Of a stretch of DNA of 64,000 bases, positions 9,366 through 23,371 are shown piece after piece; position 1 is the stretch's first letter; every line of letters starts with the position of its first letter. The notes beneath the pieces are model-generated. The model did no database searches. It saw nothing but the letters and a program-made list of their open reading frames with translations, and was not told the DNA's origin. Source of the DNA: Shewanella gelidimarina (GTDB lineage Bacteria; Pseudomonadota; Gammaproteobacteria; Enterobacterales; Shewanellaceae); NCBI RefSeq assembly GCF_023283945.1, contig NZ_JAKIKW010000020.1, positions 45,399 through 109,398 on the forward strand, given 5' to 3'. The position numbers were made by a program, and so were the translations under genes.

Positions 9366-11000
9366 TTATTTTAACCCTTTCTTCGCCAAGCCAGCATAGA
9401 TAATCTTCTGCTGTGTAATCGCGACTAAGTTACCTACCAACCAGTATAGAACCAGACCCGCTGGGAACCATAAGAAGAATACGGTAAAGATAACCGGCAT
9501 CCACTGCATCATCTTAACTTGCATTGGATCCATAGTCGGTGCCATTGGCTGCATTCTTTGCATCACAAACATTGAGATACCCATTAGAATAGGCATCACA
9601 TAGTATGGATCTTGTACTGATAAATCAGTAATCCATAACATGAATGGTGCATGACGTAGCTCGTAACTTTCTAACAATACCCAGTATAGAGCGATGAAAA
9701 TTGGCATTTGTAGCAAGATTGGTAGACAGCCACCCATAGGGTTAACTTTCTCTTTCTTGTACAGTTCCATCATCGCTTGACCCATCTTCTGACGGTCATC
9801 ACCCATGCGTTCTTTCATTTCCGCAAGTTTAGGCTGTAGATTACGCATCTTCGCCATAGAGGTGTATTGCGCTTTAGTGAGTGGATATAACATGCCACGA
9901 ACGGTAAGCGTAATAAGGATAATTGCCACACCCCAGTTGCCCACAAATGATTGATAGAACATCAATAACCAGTGAATTGGAATGGCTAGCCACCAAAGGA
10001 AACCGTAGTCAACAACCAGATTTAATGATTCAGAGATAGCCGATAGCGCTTCTTGATCTTTAGGGCCGACATAGAACTGGGCTTTAATGGTCTGTTCGCT
10101 ACCAGGTGCAATGTCATATAGCGCGCCACGGAAACCGATGTTAGCTAATCCGCCCGCGCTTACGCTTGAGAAGATAACGTTTTTATCAGTTGCTGGTGGT
10201 ACCCAAGCAGAAACGAAATAGTGTTGTAGCATTGCTGCCCAACCACCAAGAGTCGATTTGTCTAGGTTCTTATCAGCCATATCGTCGAAGCTGTATTTCT
10301 CATAGCGTGTATCTGCTGTTGAGAATGCGCCACCACGATAAGTCGGCATCATCATGCTGCTTTCGCTTTTCTTGATGCTGTGCTTGATTTGGCCATACAT
10401 CTGAACTTGAAGCTGCGCACTAGAGCTGTTGTTGATTTGGTAAGCAACATCAACATTATGTTTACCACGGTAGAAGGTAAACATTTTAGTGTAAGTCACA
10501 CCGTTAGGTGCTAAGTAGGTTAATGGCACATTTAATGTGTCTTGGCCTGCTGCTAAGTCAAAATCACGGGCTGTGCTATCGAAATGTGCACGACCTGTAG
10601 TACTGCTGTCGATACCATCACGACCAATTAGACCACTTTGAGCGACATAATAGATGTCATTAGTTTGCTCTAGCAGAACAAATGGGTCTTCAGCTTCTTC
10701 TTTAAGTTTATGAGACAGCAAAGCTGAATAAACGATGTCACCGCCAATTGGATCAATTCTGATTTCAAGTTGGTCAGTGGTCACAGTGATGAGTTCTTTA
10801 GAAGCGGTAATCACTTCTGGTAATGCTGAATCAGCATTTGGAACATCTGAACTATGAGCATCGGCGACAGTAGACGCCGCTACTGAAGATTGAGTTTGCG
10901 CTACAACCGGTTGAGGAGCTTGATCCGTTTGCCATTGTTGCCAAAGTAAAAAGCTGACAAAAAGCAGACCGATAAGCAATATATTGCGTTGAGATTCCAT
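9366..11000 (-). CDS. yidC: Membrane protein insertase YidC
   Basis: YidC inserts and folds inner-membrane proteins, alone or with SecYEG. The 544-residue product has an N-terminal membrane anchor (residues about 5-22), a large periplasmic beta domain (about 60-340) and the conserved C-terminal core of five hydrophobic helices. Core motifs include [18 protein letters not shown] and [20 protein letters not shown]. The C-terminal KKGLK tail is short and basic. It starts 3 bp after yidD ends, as expected for translational coupling. Length and order fit a gammaproteobacterial YidC. Confidence 0.98.
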   Translation of the reverse strand: MESQRNILLIGLLFVSFLLWQQWQTDQAPQPVVAQTQSSVAASTVADAHSSDVPNADSALPEVITASKELITVTTDQLEIRIDPIGGDIVYSALLSHKLKEEAEDPFVLLEQTNDIYYVAQSGLIGRDGIDSSTTGRAHFDSTARDFDLAAGQDTLNVPLTYLAPNGVTYTKMFTFYRGKHNVDVAYQINNSSSAQLQVQMYGQIKHSIKKSESSMMMPTYRGGAFSTADTRYEKYSFDDMADKNLDKSTLGGWAAMLQHYFVSAWVPPATDKNVIFSSVSAGGLANIGFRGALYDIAPGSEQTIKAQFYVGPKDQEALSAISESLNLVVDYGFLWWLAIPIHWLLMFYQSFVGNWGVAIILITLTVRGMLYPLTKAQYTSMAKMRNLQPKLAEMKERMGDDRQKMGQAMMELYKKEKVNPMGGCLPILLQMPIFIALYWVLLESYELRHAPFMLWITDLSVQDPYYVMPILMGISMFVMQRMQPMAPTMDPMQVKMMQWMPVIFTVFFLWFPAGLVLYWLVGNLVAITQQKIIYAGLAKKGLK

Positions 11001-11003
11001 AGC

Positions 11004-11258
11004 CTATTTATCGCACCTATTTTTTTTGTGAGGGACGGGGTCTTCACCACCCGGATGTAAAGGGTGACATTTTAATATGCGTTTCGCTGCAAACCAACAT
11101 CCTGTCACAACTCCATGTAAGCGAATGGCTTCAATGGCGTAATGTGAACATGTTGGATTGAACCTGCAACGAGGTCCCAGCATGGGACTTATGAGTACTT
11201 GGTAGCCACGAATAATCGTAGTTGCTAGCCATTGTAACGGCGAGAGAGTTTTCGCCAT
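11004..11258 (-). CDS. yidD: Membrane protein insertion efficiency factor YidD
   Basis: This 84-residue protein has the family core of conserved Cys and Pro residues ([18 protein letters not shown]) and the ending [18 protein letters not shown]. It is thought to assist YidC-dependent insertion at the inner membrane through an amphipathic helix. It overlaps the 3' end of rnpA by 34 bp in another frame and is followed closely by yidC, the classic arrangement. Confidence 0.96.
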   Translation of the reverse strand: MAKTLSPLQWLATTIIRGYQVLISPMLGPRCRFNPTCSHYAIEAIRLHGVVTGCWFAAKRILKCHPLHPGGEDPVPHKKNRCDK

Positions 11259-11587
11259 AGCTTTTCTACCAATTTTTTGAGTTCTGCACTTTCCATATCA
11301 AGTACGCCATTTCTGACGAGCACAACGATATCTACAGCGGGGAGATCATGCTGATGTAAACGAAAATTATCTCTAATTACACGTTTAATACGGTTTCGTT
11401 GATGAGCTTTCTTTACATAACGCTTAGCAATCGTTAGTCCTAAACGTGGATGTTGTTCAGAATTAGGAATAGCAAGTAAGGTTATTTCAGCGGAAGACGC
11501 TTTGATAGGTTTGGTAAAGACAGATTTAAATTGCGCGGGAGTTAACAAACGTAACTCCCGCGTAAAGGTATAGCTGGTCACTTGCAT
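11225..11587 (-). CDS. rnpA: Ribonuclease P protein component
   Basis: RnpA is the basic protein subunit that binds the RNase P RNA and helps process the 5' ends of tRNA precursors. The 120-residue product contains the RNR motif ([18 protein letters not shown], around residues 58-75) and the N-terminal region typical of the family ([12 protein letters not shown]). It lies 6 bp after rpmH and overlaps yidD, so it is in the ribosomal-protein-led operon. Confidence 0.97.
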   Translation of the reverse strand: MQVTSYTFTRELRLLTPAQFKSVFTKPIKASSAEITLLAIPNSEQHPRLGLTIAKRYVKKAHQRNRIKRVIRDNFRLHQHDLPAVDIVVLVRNGVLDMESAELKKLVEKLWRKLSRRYNG

Positions 11588-11593
11588 CTCTAC

Positions 11594-11731
11594 TTAAGCA
11601 GAAAGACGAGTGCGACCTTTAGCACGGCGACGTGCGATAACCTTGCGGCCACCTACAGTAGCCATACGAGCGCGGAAGCCGTGAGAACGCTTGCGCTTCA
11701 GGTTGCTAGGTTGAAAAGTACGTTTACTCAT
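11594..11731 (-). CDS. rpmH: 50S ribosomal protein L34
   Basis: A 45-residue frame reads [19 protein letters not shown] and ends KGRTRLSA. This is a textbook L34: highly basic, with the conserved TFQPSN start and the [14 protein letters not shown] core. It leads the operon and diverges from dnaA. A strong promoter lies upstream at 11807-11835. Confidence 0.98.
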   Translation of the reverse strand: MSKRTFQPSNLKRKRSHGFRARMATVGGRKVIARRRAKGRTRLSA

Positions 11732-11806
11732 TATGGCAATCCGTCTTTGTTAGGTTAATAAACCTTAGTCTCTAGAAATTAGAGGTAAGGGCAAAAAAGA
11801 GGCCGA

Positions 11807-11835
11807 ATTGTAATCACTTTAATTGAGCACGTCAA
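11807..11835 (-). promoter_or_regulatory. Probable rpmH operon promoter
   Basis: On the minus strand TTGACG (-35) and TACAAT (-10) are separated by exactly 17 bp, about 76 bp upstream of the rpmH start. This is a near-consensus sigma-70 promoter, fitting the need for strong ribosomal-protein expression. Confidence 0.75.
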
Positions 11836-11907
11836 TACGCAATCGACTTAAGTGATTAAATAATGCCATCTTCGTTTTTTCCTCGAACATTAAAAACTAC
11901 TATAAAT

Positions 11908-11916
11908 TGTGGATAA
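11908..11916 (-). promoter_or_regulatory. Consensus DnaA box
   Basis: The plus strand reads TGTGGATAA, so the minus strand has the strict DnaA box TTATCCACA. It lies between rpmH and dnaA and could serve dnaA autoregulation or origin function. Confidence 0.8.
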
Positions 11917-11951
11917 CTCTGTGAGTTACCACTATATCTAGTGGTTCCGCT

Positions 11952-12129
11952 GATCTAAAAGCAGATCGAAGTTAATCTATTATAGATCGTTCTGGATCGC
12001 TTTATAAAGCTGGATTTGAGGGTTTTTGCACTATTTTTGATCGCAGCAGATCCCTTAAGATCGAGATCTTATCGATTGCCTTATCTATCTGGGGATAAAT
12101 ATATTTAAAGGATAGCGATCAGCGTGATC
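11952..12129. promoter_or_regulatory. Dense GATC (Dam/SeqA) cluster upstream of dnaA
   Basis: Ten GATC sites occur in 178 bp, at 11952, 11964, 11985, 11995, 12039, 12049, 12059, 12065, 12117 and 12126. Fewer than one is expected by chance. Such density is known at oriC and the dnaA promoter of Dam/SeqA bacteria, where hemimethylated DNA is sequestered after replication. Several sites are spaced about 10 bp apart, i.e. on one face of the helix. It probably gates dnaA transcription; it could also be part of the origin. Confidence 0.75.
12090..12098 (-). promoter_or_regulatory. DnaA-box-like site (one mismatch)
   Basis: TGGGGATAA on the plus strand (TTATCCCCA on the minus) differs at one position from the consensus box. 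It lies inside the GATC-rich region about 80 bp upstream of the dnaA start. Confidence 0.45.
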
Positions 12130-12163
12130 TCACTATAGAATACACCTCTTTTGTAAGATGTTT

Positions 12164-12172
12164 TGGGGATAA
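12164..12172 (-). promoter_or_regulatory. DnaA-box-like site overlapping the dnaA ribosome site
   Basis: A second TGGGGATAA lies directly before the dnaA GTG start and overlaps the GGGGAT that probably serves as its ribosome binding site. It could let DnaA repress its own gene, or it may simply be a chance overlap. Confidence 0.4.
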
Positions 12173-12176
12173 GTAC

Positions 12177-13562
12177 GTGGCGGTTTCACTTTGGCAACAA
12201 TGTATCGCAAGGCTGCAAGATGAGCTTTCTGCTCAGCAATTCAGTATGTGGATAAGACCGTTACAGGCAGAGATGGAAGGCGATACGCTTGTCATATATG
12301 CACCTAACCGTTTCGTTTTAGATTGGGTTAGAGACAAATACCTTAATATCATTAATCAATTCTTTATTGAACAAATGGGTGCTGATGCGCCTAACTTGCG
12401 CTTTGATATAGGCAGTCGTCCATCGGCTAAGCCAATTGTGCAGGCGACTGCTTCGATCAGAAGTCGACCTGCGGTTAGACAAGCGGTAGAGAAACCTATT
12501 TTTAATACTCCGCATTCTGCTCCAGCGCCCTCGGCTAATCATCGTAGCAACATTAATCCGACCTACCAGTTTGATAACTTCGTTGAAGGTAAATCAAACC
12601 AATTAGGTAAAGCGGCTGCAATGCAGGTTGCTGAGAATCCAGGCGGTGCTTACAACCCACTGTTTCTTTATGGCGGTACAGGTTTGGGTAAAACCCACCT
12701 TTTGCACGCCGTGGGTAATGGCATTATTAAGAACAAGCCTGATGCTAAAGTGGTTTACATGCATTCAGAGCGTTTTGTACAGGACATGGTTAAAGCCCTA
12801 CAAAACAATGCAATTGAAGAATTTAAGCGTTACTACCGCAGTGTTGATGCACTCTTTATTGATGACATTCAATTCTTTGCCAACAAAGATCGTTCACAAG
12901 AAGAATTTTTCCATACCTTTAACGCACTATTAGAAGGTAATCATCAGATCATTCTGACGTCAGATAAGTATCCAAAAGAGATCGACGGTGTTGAAGATCG
13001 TCTTAAATCTCGTTTCGGTTGGGGCTTAACGGTTGCTATTGAACCACCTGAACTAGAAACTCGTGTGGCGATCTTGATGCGCAAAGCGCAAGAGAGTGGC
13101 ATTAACTTACCTGATGAAGTGGCATTCTTTATTGCTAAGCGTTTGCGTTCTAATGTTCGTGAGCTTGAAGGCGCGTTAAACCGTGTTATCGCTAATGCGA
13201 ACTTTACCGGTCGTCCAATTACTATCGATTTCGTCCGCGAAGCATTACGTGACTTACTTGCGCTGCAAGAAAAGCTGGTCACTATCGATAATATTCAAAA
13301 AACCGTGGCTGAGTACTATAAAATTAAAATGGCTGATATGTTGTCGAAGCGTCGTTCACGCAGTGTGGCACGTCCAAGACAAATGGCGATGGCATTATCA
13401 AAAGAACTTACCAACCAAAGCTTGCCTGAGATTGGTGATGCATTTGGTGGCCGTGACCATACAACCGTTTTACATGCATGTCGTAAAATTGCGCAGTTGC
13501 GTGAAGAAAGTCATGACATTAAAGAAGATTATGCTAACTTGATAAGAACCTTATCTTCTTAA
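12177..13562 (+). CDS. dnaA: Chromosomal replication initiator DnaA
   Basis: DnaA binds DnaA boxes, melts the origin and loads the DnaB helicase. The 461-residue protein has the N-terminal DnaB/DiaA-interaction domain (1-85), a variable linker, the AAA+ domain with Walker A GGTGLGKT at 166-173 and Walker B LFIDD at 226-230, and the C-terminal DNA-binding helix-turn-helix with the signature GGRDHTTV at 424-431. It begins with GTG (MAVSLWQQ), a start often seen in dnaA, with GGGGAT upstream. It leads dnaA-dnaN-recF-gyrB, with dnaN 19 bp downstream. The upstream GATC cluster and DnaA boxes suggest Dam/SeqA and autoregulatory control. Confidence 0.99.
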   Translation: MAVSLWQQCIARLQDELSAQQFSMWIRPLQAEMEGDTLVIYAPNRFVLDWVRDKYLNIINQFFIEQMGADAPNLRFDIGSRPSAKPIVQATASIRSRPAVRQAVEKPIFNTPHSAPAPSANHRSNINPTYQFDNFVEGKSNQLGKAAAMQVAENPGGAYNPLFLYGGTGLGKTHLLHAVGNGIIKNKPDAKVVYMHSERFVQDMVKALQNNAIEEFKRYYRSVDALFIDDIQFFANKDRSQEEFFHTFNALLEGNHQIILTSDKYPKEIDGVEDRLKSRFGWGLTVAIEPPELETRVAILMRKAQESGINLPDEVAFFIAKRLRSNVRELEGALNRVIANANFTGRPITIDFVREALRDLLALQEKLVTIDNIQKTVAEYYKIKMADMLSKRRSRSVARPRQMAMALSKELTNQSLPEIGDAFGGRDHTTVLHACRKIAQLREESHDIKEDYANLIRTLSS

Positions 13563-13581
13563 TATCAGGGAGTTGAAACGA

Positions 13582-14682
13582 ATGAAATTTTCTATTGATA
13601 GGGATGCCCTATTAAAGCCACTTCAGTTAGTTAGTGGAGCGGTGGAGAGACGTCACAACTTGCCTATTCTGGCGAACCTTTTAGTAGAAGTAAGTGCTCA
13701 CTCACTTAAGTTGACTGGCACCGATTTAGAAGTTGAATTGGTGGGTGAAGTTCAACTTGAGGGTGACGTCATTGAAGGGCGAACCACGGTTCCAGCGAAA
13801 AAATTTCTAGATATTGTTAAGTCTTTACCTGATCTGGTCGAGCTTAAGATTGAACAGCAAGAAAACCGATTATTGTTACGTTCTGGTCGCAGCCGTTTTA
13901 CGTTGGCAACCTTGCCTGCTGAAGAGTACCCGAATGTAGAAGCGTTTACAGCTGATATTGAATTTACCCTCAAGCAAGGCACGATGAAGTCCTTGATTGA
14001 TGCGACTCAGTTCTCAATGGCTAATCAAGATGTACGTTACTACCTCAATGGCTTGTTATTAGAGACCGAAGGTAATGTTTTGCGTGCTATCGCAACCGAT
14101 GGTCACCGTCTTGCTTTGAGTCATCGTATTATTGACGCCACTTTGCCTGAAAAGCAGGTAATTGTGCCGCGTAAAGGCGTGTTAGAGCTGATGCGCTCGT
14201 TCGAAGGTGATGATTTAGATGTCACCATCGCTATTGGTGACAACGCCATTAGAGCGACGACAGCGACTGCTGTGTTTACCAGTAAGCTGGTCGACGGACG
14301 TTTCCCTGATTATCGCCGAGTGTTGCCAAAAGGCGGCGATAAGATTGTTATTGCCAACCGTCTGCAGCTTAAACAGGCGTTGCTACGTGCTTCTATTTTA
14401 TCGAATGAAAAGTTTCGTGGTGTGCGAGTACAGTTAGAAAACAACCTGATTAAGATCACTGCCAATAACCCTGAACAGGAAGAAGCGGAAGAGATCTTAG
14501 ATGTTGAATACGAAAACACCCCGTTAGAGATTGGTTTTAACGTCAGTTATTTACTGGATGTATTAAATAACTTACCTTCTGATGACGTGCGTATTACGCT
14601 TATTGATGGTAATTCAAGCGCACTTATCGATAATCACATAGAGCAGAACTCTATGTATGTTGTTATGCCAATGCGTTTATAA
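13582..14682 (+). CDS. dnaN: DNA polymerase III sliding clamp (beta subunit)
   Basis: DnaN forms the dimeric ring that tethers polymerases to DNA. The 366-residue length and the three-domain repeat are normal. The start is the ATG of MKFSIDRDALLKPLQLVSGA, matching family N-termini and preceded by AGGGAG; an in-frame TTG nine bases earlier is less likely. The C-terminus ends in the conserved YVVMPMRL. It is translated from the dnaA transcript. A long hairpin separates it from recF. Confidence 0.99.
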   Translation: MKFSIDRDALLKPLQLVSGAVERRHNLPILANLLVEVSAHSLKLTGTDLEVELVGEVQLEGDVIEGRTTVPAKKFLDIVKSLPDLVELKIEQQENRLLLRSGRSRFTLATLPAEEYPNVEAFTADIEFTLKQGTMKSLIDATQFSMANQDVRYYLNGLLLETEGNVLRAIATDGHRLALSHRIIDATLPEKQVIVPRKGVLELMRSFEGDDLDVTIAIGDNAIRATTATAVFTSKLVDGRFPDYRRVLPKGGDKIVIANRLQLKQALLRASILSNEKFRGVRVQLENNLIKITANNPEQEEAEEILDVEYENTPLEIGFNVSYLLDVLNNLPSDDVRITLIDGNSSALIDNHIEQNSMYVVMPMRL

Positions 14683-14707
14683 CAGACTGTTTTATTCTGC
14701 TTTAGAG

Positions 14708-14748
14708 ACCAGATAAAGTACTTCGACACACCGTCGGCTTTATCTGGT
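14708..14748 (+). other. Long hairpin between dnaN and recF
   Basis: Arms of 11 bp (ACCAGATAAAG and CTTTATCTGGT) enclose 19 bases that hold a second small stem (CGAC/GTCG). There is no T tract, so a simple terminator is unlikely. It may be a processing or stability element in the dnaA operon mRNA. Confidence 0.5.
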
Positions 14749-14798
14749 ATAAATGACCACTTCAGAAAAATCCTCCCCGTTGCATTTAAAGGGTATTA

Positions 14799-18315
<3,517 letters not shown>

Positions 18316-18349
18316 TCTTATTGCGATAGTACTAACCTTACAAATAGTG

Positions 18350-18379
18350 AAATCGGCGCATACTGCGCCGATTTTTTTT
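18350..18379 (+). terminator. Rho-independent terminator after gyrB
   Basis: AATCGGCGCA and TGCGCCGATT pair around a 3-base loop and are followed by a run of T. It lies 35 bp past the gyrB stop and probably ends the dnaA-dnaN-recF-gyrB transcript. Confidence 0.92.
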
Positions 18380-18446
18380 GTTTTATTGCATACTAATATT
18401 AACCACTGCCTTTAGTGATGGGTATTATTACACTCGGTCATCGAAA

Positions 18447-19487
18447 TTGTTCAAGAAAGCGTTTAAAAAACTGTTTAATATCAGAGATAAAGTAATTATA
18501 GAGAAGCCTAAAAGTTTCAGCGGTCAGGCTGAATACTCCCAAGCTATCTCATCTGTATCTCCAATAAACAATACTCCTCCAGCCATACCGCCTGTCGCGC
18601 CGATCGATATATCAGCACTGTTTTATAGTTTGTTATTTCCTAGCACCTTACAAAGTGGTGTGGCTAACGAGTTAGAAAAGAGCATATTTAGACGGGTAGA
18701 GGCAGCACTGTCTTCTCCGAAAGCCATTGCGGAAAGAGTGTTGAAACTCCCGACACAAGTGGCGGCGCTAGATAAACAGTTAGCAGATGAATCTAGCAAC
18801 ACTAAGGTTTTACTGGCGCTCATAGAAAAAGACCCTGTGCTCAGTGTTGAAGTGCTAAAGCTATGTAATGCCCCTTTGTTTAGACGCAGTGAAAAAGAGA
18901 TCACTAGTTTACAGCTGGCCATTGTGCAACTTGGCAGGGAACAGATAAGGCGCTTTATTACTACGGCATTATTGCGGGACTGTATCGAGATCAAAGCCAT
19001 CTATTTTCGCCGTTTTGGCTCGCAGATATGGCGCCACTCAATGCAAGTCGCTTACCTTGCAAGCGAGTTAACCGATGAAGATGCTGATAGCGCATTCTTA
19101 TTGGGACTGATTCATGATGTTGGCAAGATCGCTATCTTCAAGTTGCTATTAGAAGCCTTTAAGCAGGCTGAACCGGGTGAGCAGCCTTGCTCAAGTCTAT
19201 TCCGACAGGTTATGACGACGAAATCGTTAAGTTTAAGCGCCTTACTCGCCCAGCACTGGCAGTTACCAGCAGTCTTTGAGGCAGAGCTTGGTCGTTTGGC
19301 GGTTGTTGATTCTAAGCCTGTTGGTGGCTTAGCTGAAGTTGTTTGGCGGGCTAACTTGATCAGTGAATGCTCTATGTTGTTTGAAGCCGATAAGCTAACT
19401 GAGCAACAACTTAATCGATTATTGCTAGAAGCAGGTCTCGATAGAGGCGGTTTTGATGAGCTACATCAAAAGCTGATCCTGTTTTAA
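18447..19487 (+). CDS. HDOD-domain signalling protein
   Basis: HDOD domains are catalytically dead relatives of HD phosphohydrolases used in signalling and regulation. The protein has an HDOD core over about residues 70-270. Visible features include AIVQLGREQIRRFITTALLRD and, in an HD-like position, FLLGLIHDVGKIAIFKLL. The start is unclear: the frame is open from about 18378, but that end lies inside the gyrB terminator. I prefer the TTG at 18447, which gives MFKKAFKKLFNIRDK and 346 residues; there is no good ribosome site at either. It is a single-gene unit ended by a bidirectional terminator shared with glyS. Signal and target are unknown. Confidence 0.85.
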   Translation: MFKKAFKKLFNIRDKVIIEKPKSFSGQAEYSQAISSVSPINNTPPAIPPVAPIDISALFYSLLFPSTLQSGVANELEKSIFRRVEAALSSPKAIAERVLKLPTQVAALDKQLADESSNTKVLLALIEKDPVLSVEVLKLCNAPLFRRSEKEITSLQLAIVQLGREQIRRFITTALLRDCIEIKAIYFRRFGSQIWRHSMQVAYLASELTDEDADSAFLLGLIHDVGKIAIFKLLLEAFKQAEPGEQPCSSLFRQVMTTKSLSLSALLAQHWQLPAVFEAELGRLAVVDSKPVGGLAEVVWRANLISECSMLFEADKLTEQQLNRLLLEAGLDRGGFDELHQKLILF

Positions 19488-19516
19488 TGTGTTTGTTGAA
19501 CTCTAAGTGCAGATAC

Positions 19517-19545
19517 AAAAAAGCCCCTAATTAAGGGGCTTTTTA
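19517..19545. terminator. Bidirectional terminator between the HDOD gene and glyS
   Basis: AAAAAAGCCCC, a short AT loop and GGGGCTTTTT form a symmetrical stem with A and T tracts on both sides, so it can end transcripts from both converging genes. Confidence 0.92.
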
Positions 19546-19578
19546 TTGGGTCACAGTAACAAGATTACTGTGGTGATA

Positions 19579-21648
19579 TTACTGCAGCAGTGAAATGTCA
19601 GCCGCATGTAGGAACTGTTCGCGTAGGCTAGAAAGTAGCGCTAGGCGGTTGTTCTTAAGGGCTTCGTCATCAACCATCACCATCACATCTTCAAAGAAGG
19701 TATCCACGCTTTCACGTAGGCTTGCTAATAGTGCGAGCGCTTCTTGATAATTAGCAGCAGCAAATAGCGGTGCTAATTGTGGTTGTAGCTCTGTTAGTTT
19801 AGTCGCGAGGGCTTTTTCTGCCGCTTCAACCAGTAACGTATCATCGATAGTGGCTGGAAGTTCACCTTCAACTTTAGCCAAAATGTTTGATACGCGCTTG
19901 TTCGCGGCAGCCAGTGCAGATGCTTGCTCTAACGTTCTAAAGTGAGCAACGGCTTTAATGCGGCTTTCAAAATCTGCAGGTGCAGTAGGGCGACGAGCCA
20001 ATACGGCAAGGATAACGTCTACGCTAACACCTTGATCTTGATACCAAGCACGGAAGCGACCCATAAAGAACTCAAGTACTTGCTCTGCAACCTTATCGTT
20101 CGTTAACGTTTCACCATGTAACTCTTGTGCTTTAGCTATTAAATCAACAAGATCGAGTGGTAAGTTGTTTTCTAAACAGATACGTAGAATACCAATGGCA
20201 GCACGACGTAGTGCAAATGGATCCGCTGCGCCTTTCGGTGCTTGGCCAATACCAAAAATACCCACTAAGGTGTCTAGCTTTTCAGCCAAGGCAACACTAA
20301 TTGAGATAGGGGCTGTTGGCACTGTATCGCCTGAGAACTTAGGCTTGTATTGCTCTGATAATGCCACGGCTACCGCTTCAGTTTCACCATTAAGACGTGC
20401 GTAATGCATGCCCATAGTGCCTTGAAGATCGGTGAACTCCATGACCATGTTAGTCATCAAGTCAGACTTAGATAAAAGCCCTGCACGTGCAGCTTCTTCG
20501 CTATTAGCACCAATGCTGGTGGCAATATAAGCGGCCATTGCTGATATGCGTTCTACGCGCTGCTTGATGGTGCCAAGCTGCTTTTGGAATACCACTGTTT
20601 CTAAACTAGTAAGACGAGACTCTAGTGAGTTTTTCTTATCGGTTTCGAAGAAGAATTCTGCATCGGCAAGACGTGGGCGAACTACTTTCTCGTTACCGGC
20701 AATAATCTGCTGCGGATCTTTTGATTCGATATTGGTGACAAAGATAAAGTTAGGCATTAACTGGCCCGCTTTATCAAATACTGGGAAGTACTTTTGGTCG
20801 CCTTTCATGGTGTAAACCAAAGCTTCAGCCGGCACGTCTAAGAACTTCTCTTCGAAGCTAGCCGTTAGCACTACTGGCCATTCAACCAGTGATGTAACCT
20901 CTTCTAGTAGATCGTCTTCTAGATCGGCCACGCCACCTAGTTTAGTCGCTGCGGCTTCTGCATCGGCTTTAATCAGTGCTTTACGCACCTCATAGTTGGC
21001 CTCTACTTTACCTTGTTCTTTTAGTGCTGATAGATAGTTGTCGGCATGATCAAGCTCGAAGCTTGGTGTGCCCATAAAGCGGTGACCACGAATAACGCGA
21101 GCCGACTTTATACCTAACAATTCACCTTCAACCACATCGCTGCCAAGCAGCATCGTCACAGTGTGAACTGGGCGAATAAATTGAGTGGTGTTGTTACCCC
21201 AGCGCATAGGCTTAGGGATAGGCAACTTGTCTAAAGAGCGCTGTGCCATCGCGGCAATAAGGCTTTTTGTTTCAACACCAACCACTTTAGCTTGATGTAG
21301 TAACCATTCACCTTTATCGGTTTTAAGACGGTCAGCTTGCTCTACAGTAATGCCATTACCACGGGCCCAGCCCATAGCGGCTTTAGTCGGGTTGCCGTCA
21401 GCATCAAACGCCTGTGCAACTGCTGGTCCACGTTTTTCGACCACTTTGTCAGCCTGAGCTAGAGCAAGTTGGTTAACGCTGATCGCTAAACGGCGAGGGG
21501 CCGCATGCCATACCGCAGTCTCAAAGCTAAGTTCAGCTTTTTTTAGTTCATCAGTAAAGTTGCTAAGAAAAGTCTCAGCTAGTTTACGTAAAGATTTTGG
21601 AGGTAGTTCTTCAGTGCCTACTTCAATCAGTAAGTTTTCAAAATTCAT
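19579..21648 (-). CDS. glyS: Glycine-tRNA ligase beta subunit
   Basis: GlyS is the large subunit of the bacterial alpha2beta2 glycyl-tRNA synthetase. The 689-residue product begins [20 protein letters not shown], the standard GlyS start, includes the HD-like central region ([17 protein letters not shown]) and ends with the anticodon-binding helical domain. It follows glyQ by 11 bp and must be co-expressed with it. Confidence 0.98.
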   Translation of the reverse strand: MNFENLLIEVGTEELPPKSLRKLAETFLSNFTDELKKAELSFETAVWHAAPRRLAISVNQLALAQADKVVEKRGPAVAQAFDADGNPTKAAMGWARGNGITVEQADRLKTDKGEWLLHQAKVVGVETKSLIAAMAQRSLDKLPIPKPMRWGNNTTQFIRPVHTVTMLLGSDVVEGELLGIKSARVIRGHRFMGTPSFELDHADNYLSALKEQGKVEANYEVRKALIKADAEAAATKLGGVADLEDDLLEEVTSLVEWPVVLTASFEEKFLDVPAEALVYTMKGDQKYFPVFDKAGQLMPNFIFVTNIESKDPQQIIAGNEKVVRPRLADAEFFFETDKKNSLESRLTSLETVVFQKQLGTIKQRVERISAMAAYIATSIGANSEEAARAGLLSKSDLMTNMVMEFTDLQGTMGMHYARLNGETEAVAVALSEQYKPKFSGDTVPTAPISISVALAEKLDTLVGIFGIGQAPKGAADPFALRRAAIGILRICLENNLPLDLVDLIAKAQELHGETLTNDKVAEQVLEFFMGRFRAWYQDQGVSVDVILAVLARRPTAPADFESRIKAVAHFRTLEQASALAAANKRVSNILAKVEGELPATIDDTLLVEAAEKALATKLTELQPQLAPLFAAANYQEALALLASLRESVDTFFEDVMVMVDDEALKNNRLALLSSLREQFLHAADISLLQ

Positions 21649-21659
21649 AAGTTATTCCT

Positions 21660-22565
21660 CTACTTACCGATTGGGAAGCCAAGAGCTTCACGGGCTTGAT
21701 AGTAAGCTTCAGCTACACCCTTAGCCATGGTACGAACGCGTAAGATATAACGCTGGCGTTCAGTGACTGAAATAGCGTGGCGTGCATCAAGCAAGTTAAA
21801 TGCGTGAGAGGCTTTCATGACTTGCTCGTAAGCAGGTAATGGCAGTGGCTTTTCAAGTGTTAGCAGATGCTGACAGGCTTTCTCGCAGTCATCAAAATTT
21901 CTGAATAACACTTCAACATTAGCGTGTTCAAAGTTATAAGCTGATTGCTCAACTTCGTTCTGGTGGAAAATATCACCATACATCACTTTGCCCAATGGGC
22001 CGTCTGTCCATACGAGGTCGTACACGTTGTCGACTTCTTGAATGTACATTGCAAGACGTTCAAGGCCGTAAGTGATCTCACCTGTTACAGGCTTACACTC
22101 CAATCCACCTACTTGCTGGAAGTAAGTAAATTGCGACACTTCCATGCCGTTTAACCAAACTTCCCAGCCTAGACCCCAGGCACCTAGAGTCGGTGATTCC
22201 CAGTTGTCTTCAACAAAGCGCACGTCATGAATGTTCATGTCGACACCTGCGGCAGCCAAAGAACCCAGATAAAGCTCTTGAATATTATCTGGAGATGGCT
22301 TTAACACGACTTGGAATTGATAGAAGTGTTGTAGGCGATTCGGGTTGTCGCCATAACGGCCATCAGTAGGGCGGCGACTAGGTTGAACATAGGCACAGCT
22401 CATTGGCTCTGGGCCTAAGGCTCGTAAGAAGGTCATAGGGTGGAATGTACCAGCACCTACTTCCATGTCCAATGGTTGTACGATTGCGCAACCTTGCTGC
22501 GCCCAGTATTCCTGAAGGGTCATTATGAAACCTTGGAATGTTTTTACGTCGTGTTTGGTCGTCAT
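21660..22565 (-). CDS. glyQ: Glycine-tRNA ligase alpha subunit
   Basis: GlyQ carries the class II catalytic core for glycine activation. I start it at [18 protein letters not shown] (ATG 22565), which matches known family N-termini and gives 301 residues. The open frame extends 82 codons further upstream, but that part is unlike GlyQ and overlaps tag. Motifs include [38 protein letters not shown] and [20 protein letters not shown]. It leads glyQS and diverges from tag. Confidence 0.98.
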   Translation of the reverse strand: MTTKHDVKTFQGFIMTLQEYWAQQGCAIVQPLDMEVGAGTFHPMTFLRALGPEPMSCAYVQPSRRPTDGRYGDNPNRLQHFYQFQVVLKPSPDNIQELYLGSLAAAGVDMNIHDVRFVEDNWESPTLGAWGLGWEVWLNGMEVSQFTYFQQVGGLECKPVTGEITYGLERLAMYIQEVDNVYDLVWTDGPLGKVMYGDIFHQNEVEQSAYNFEHANVEVLFRNFDDCEKACQHLLTLEKPLPLPAYEQVMKASHAFNLLDARHAISVTERQRYILRVRTMAKGVAEAYYQAREALGFPIGK

Positions 22566-22682
22566 ATCCGCTTGTCTACTGCCTGGAAGCTTAAATAGAA
22601 AATGGTGTCGATTATACCTTGTAGGATTAAGCTTATATAGGTTATTTTTTATCTCATAGATTAAAAATATAGGATTATGACA

Positions 22683-23249
22683 ATGGAAGTGACACGTTGC
22701 GGTTGGGTCGGAAAAGATCCTATCTATCAAGAGTATCACGATAAAGTGTGGGGTCGACCTGTATACGACAGCCATGAACTGTTTGCCAAACTCTGCCTTG
22801 ATGGACAGCAAGCAGGGCTGTCGTGGTTAACTATTTTGAAGAAACAACAGAATTACGAAGCTGCCTTTGCCCATTTTGACCCGGCAATTATTGCTACTTT
22901 TGATGACGATAAAATAGAAGAACTGTTGCTTAATCCTGGGATTGTTCGCAATCGTTTAAAGGTGAATTCGATTATTAAAAACGCCAAGGGCTACATGGCT
23001 TATGTAGAGCATGGTAATGATTTTTCAGAGTTTTTATGGAGCTTTGTGGGTGGTGAACCCATAGTGAATCATTTTACTTCAAGCAAAGATTTCCCTACAC
23101 AAACTAGTGAATCAGAAGCAATGTCAAAAGCGCTAAAAAAAATGGGATTTAACTTTGTCGGGCCGACAATTTGCTATGCGTTCATGCAAGCCGTTGGTAT
23201 GTTCGATGACCACACAATAGATTGTTTTTGTCGTGAAAAGATTGGATAA
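22683..23249 (+). CDS. tag: DNA-3-methyladenine glycosylase I
   Basis: Tag removes 3-methyladenine from alkylated DNA. The 188-residue product has the family N-terminus [20 protein letters not shown], the [14 protein letters not shown] segment, and the zinc-binding Cys/His set (Cys near the N-terminus and the C-terminal DDHTIDCFC). I favour the ATG at 22683 because AGGA lies 8 bases before it; the in-frame ATG at 22677 is too close to that site. The gene is divergent from glyQ, and its 3' side holds a parS-containing palindrome. Confidence 0.96.
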   Translation: MEVTRCGWVGKDPIYQEYHDKVWGRPVYDSHELFAKLCLDGQQAGLSWLTILKKQQNYEAAFAHFDPAIIATFDDDKIEELLLNPGIVRNRLKVNSIIKNAKGYMAYVEHGNDFSEFLWSFVGGEPIVNHFTSSKDFPTQTSESEAMSKALKKMGFNFVGPTICYAFMQAVGMFDDHTIDCFCREKIG

Positions 23250-23371
23250 AGCTGAGACGGAAAAGAATAAGAAAGGTTGTAGGAATAAAGCTAAGACGAT
23301 TTTAGGAAAGAGCTAAGGTTGAAAATAGTCGTTTAAGTTTAGGGTTTGCTAATGTTTGATCGTGGAATCTA

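Noticed and set aside
11732..12176. Firm oriC call in the rpmH-dnaA gap
   Set aside because: Only one perfect DnaA box and two one-mismatch boxes, and no clear AT-rich unwinding repeats. The GATC cluster fits a dnaA promoter equally well.
22566..22811. 82-codon N-terminal extension of glyQ
   Set aside because: Unlike GlyQ, overlaps tag, and the ATG at 22565 matches the family start.
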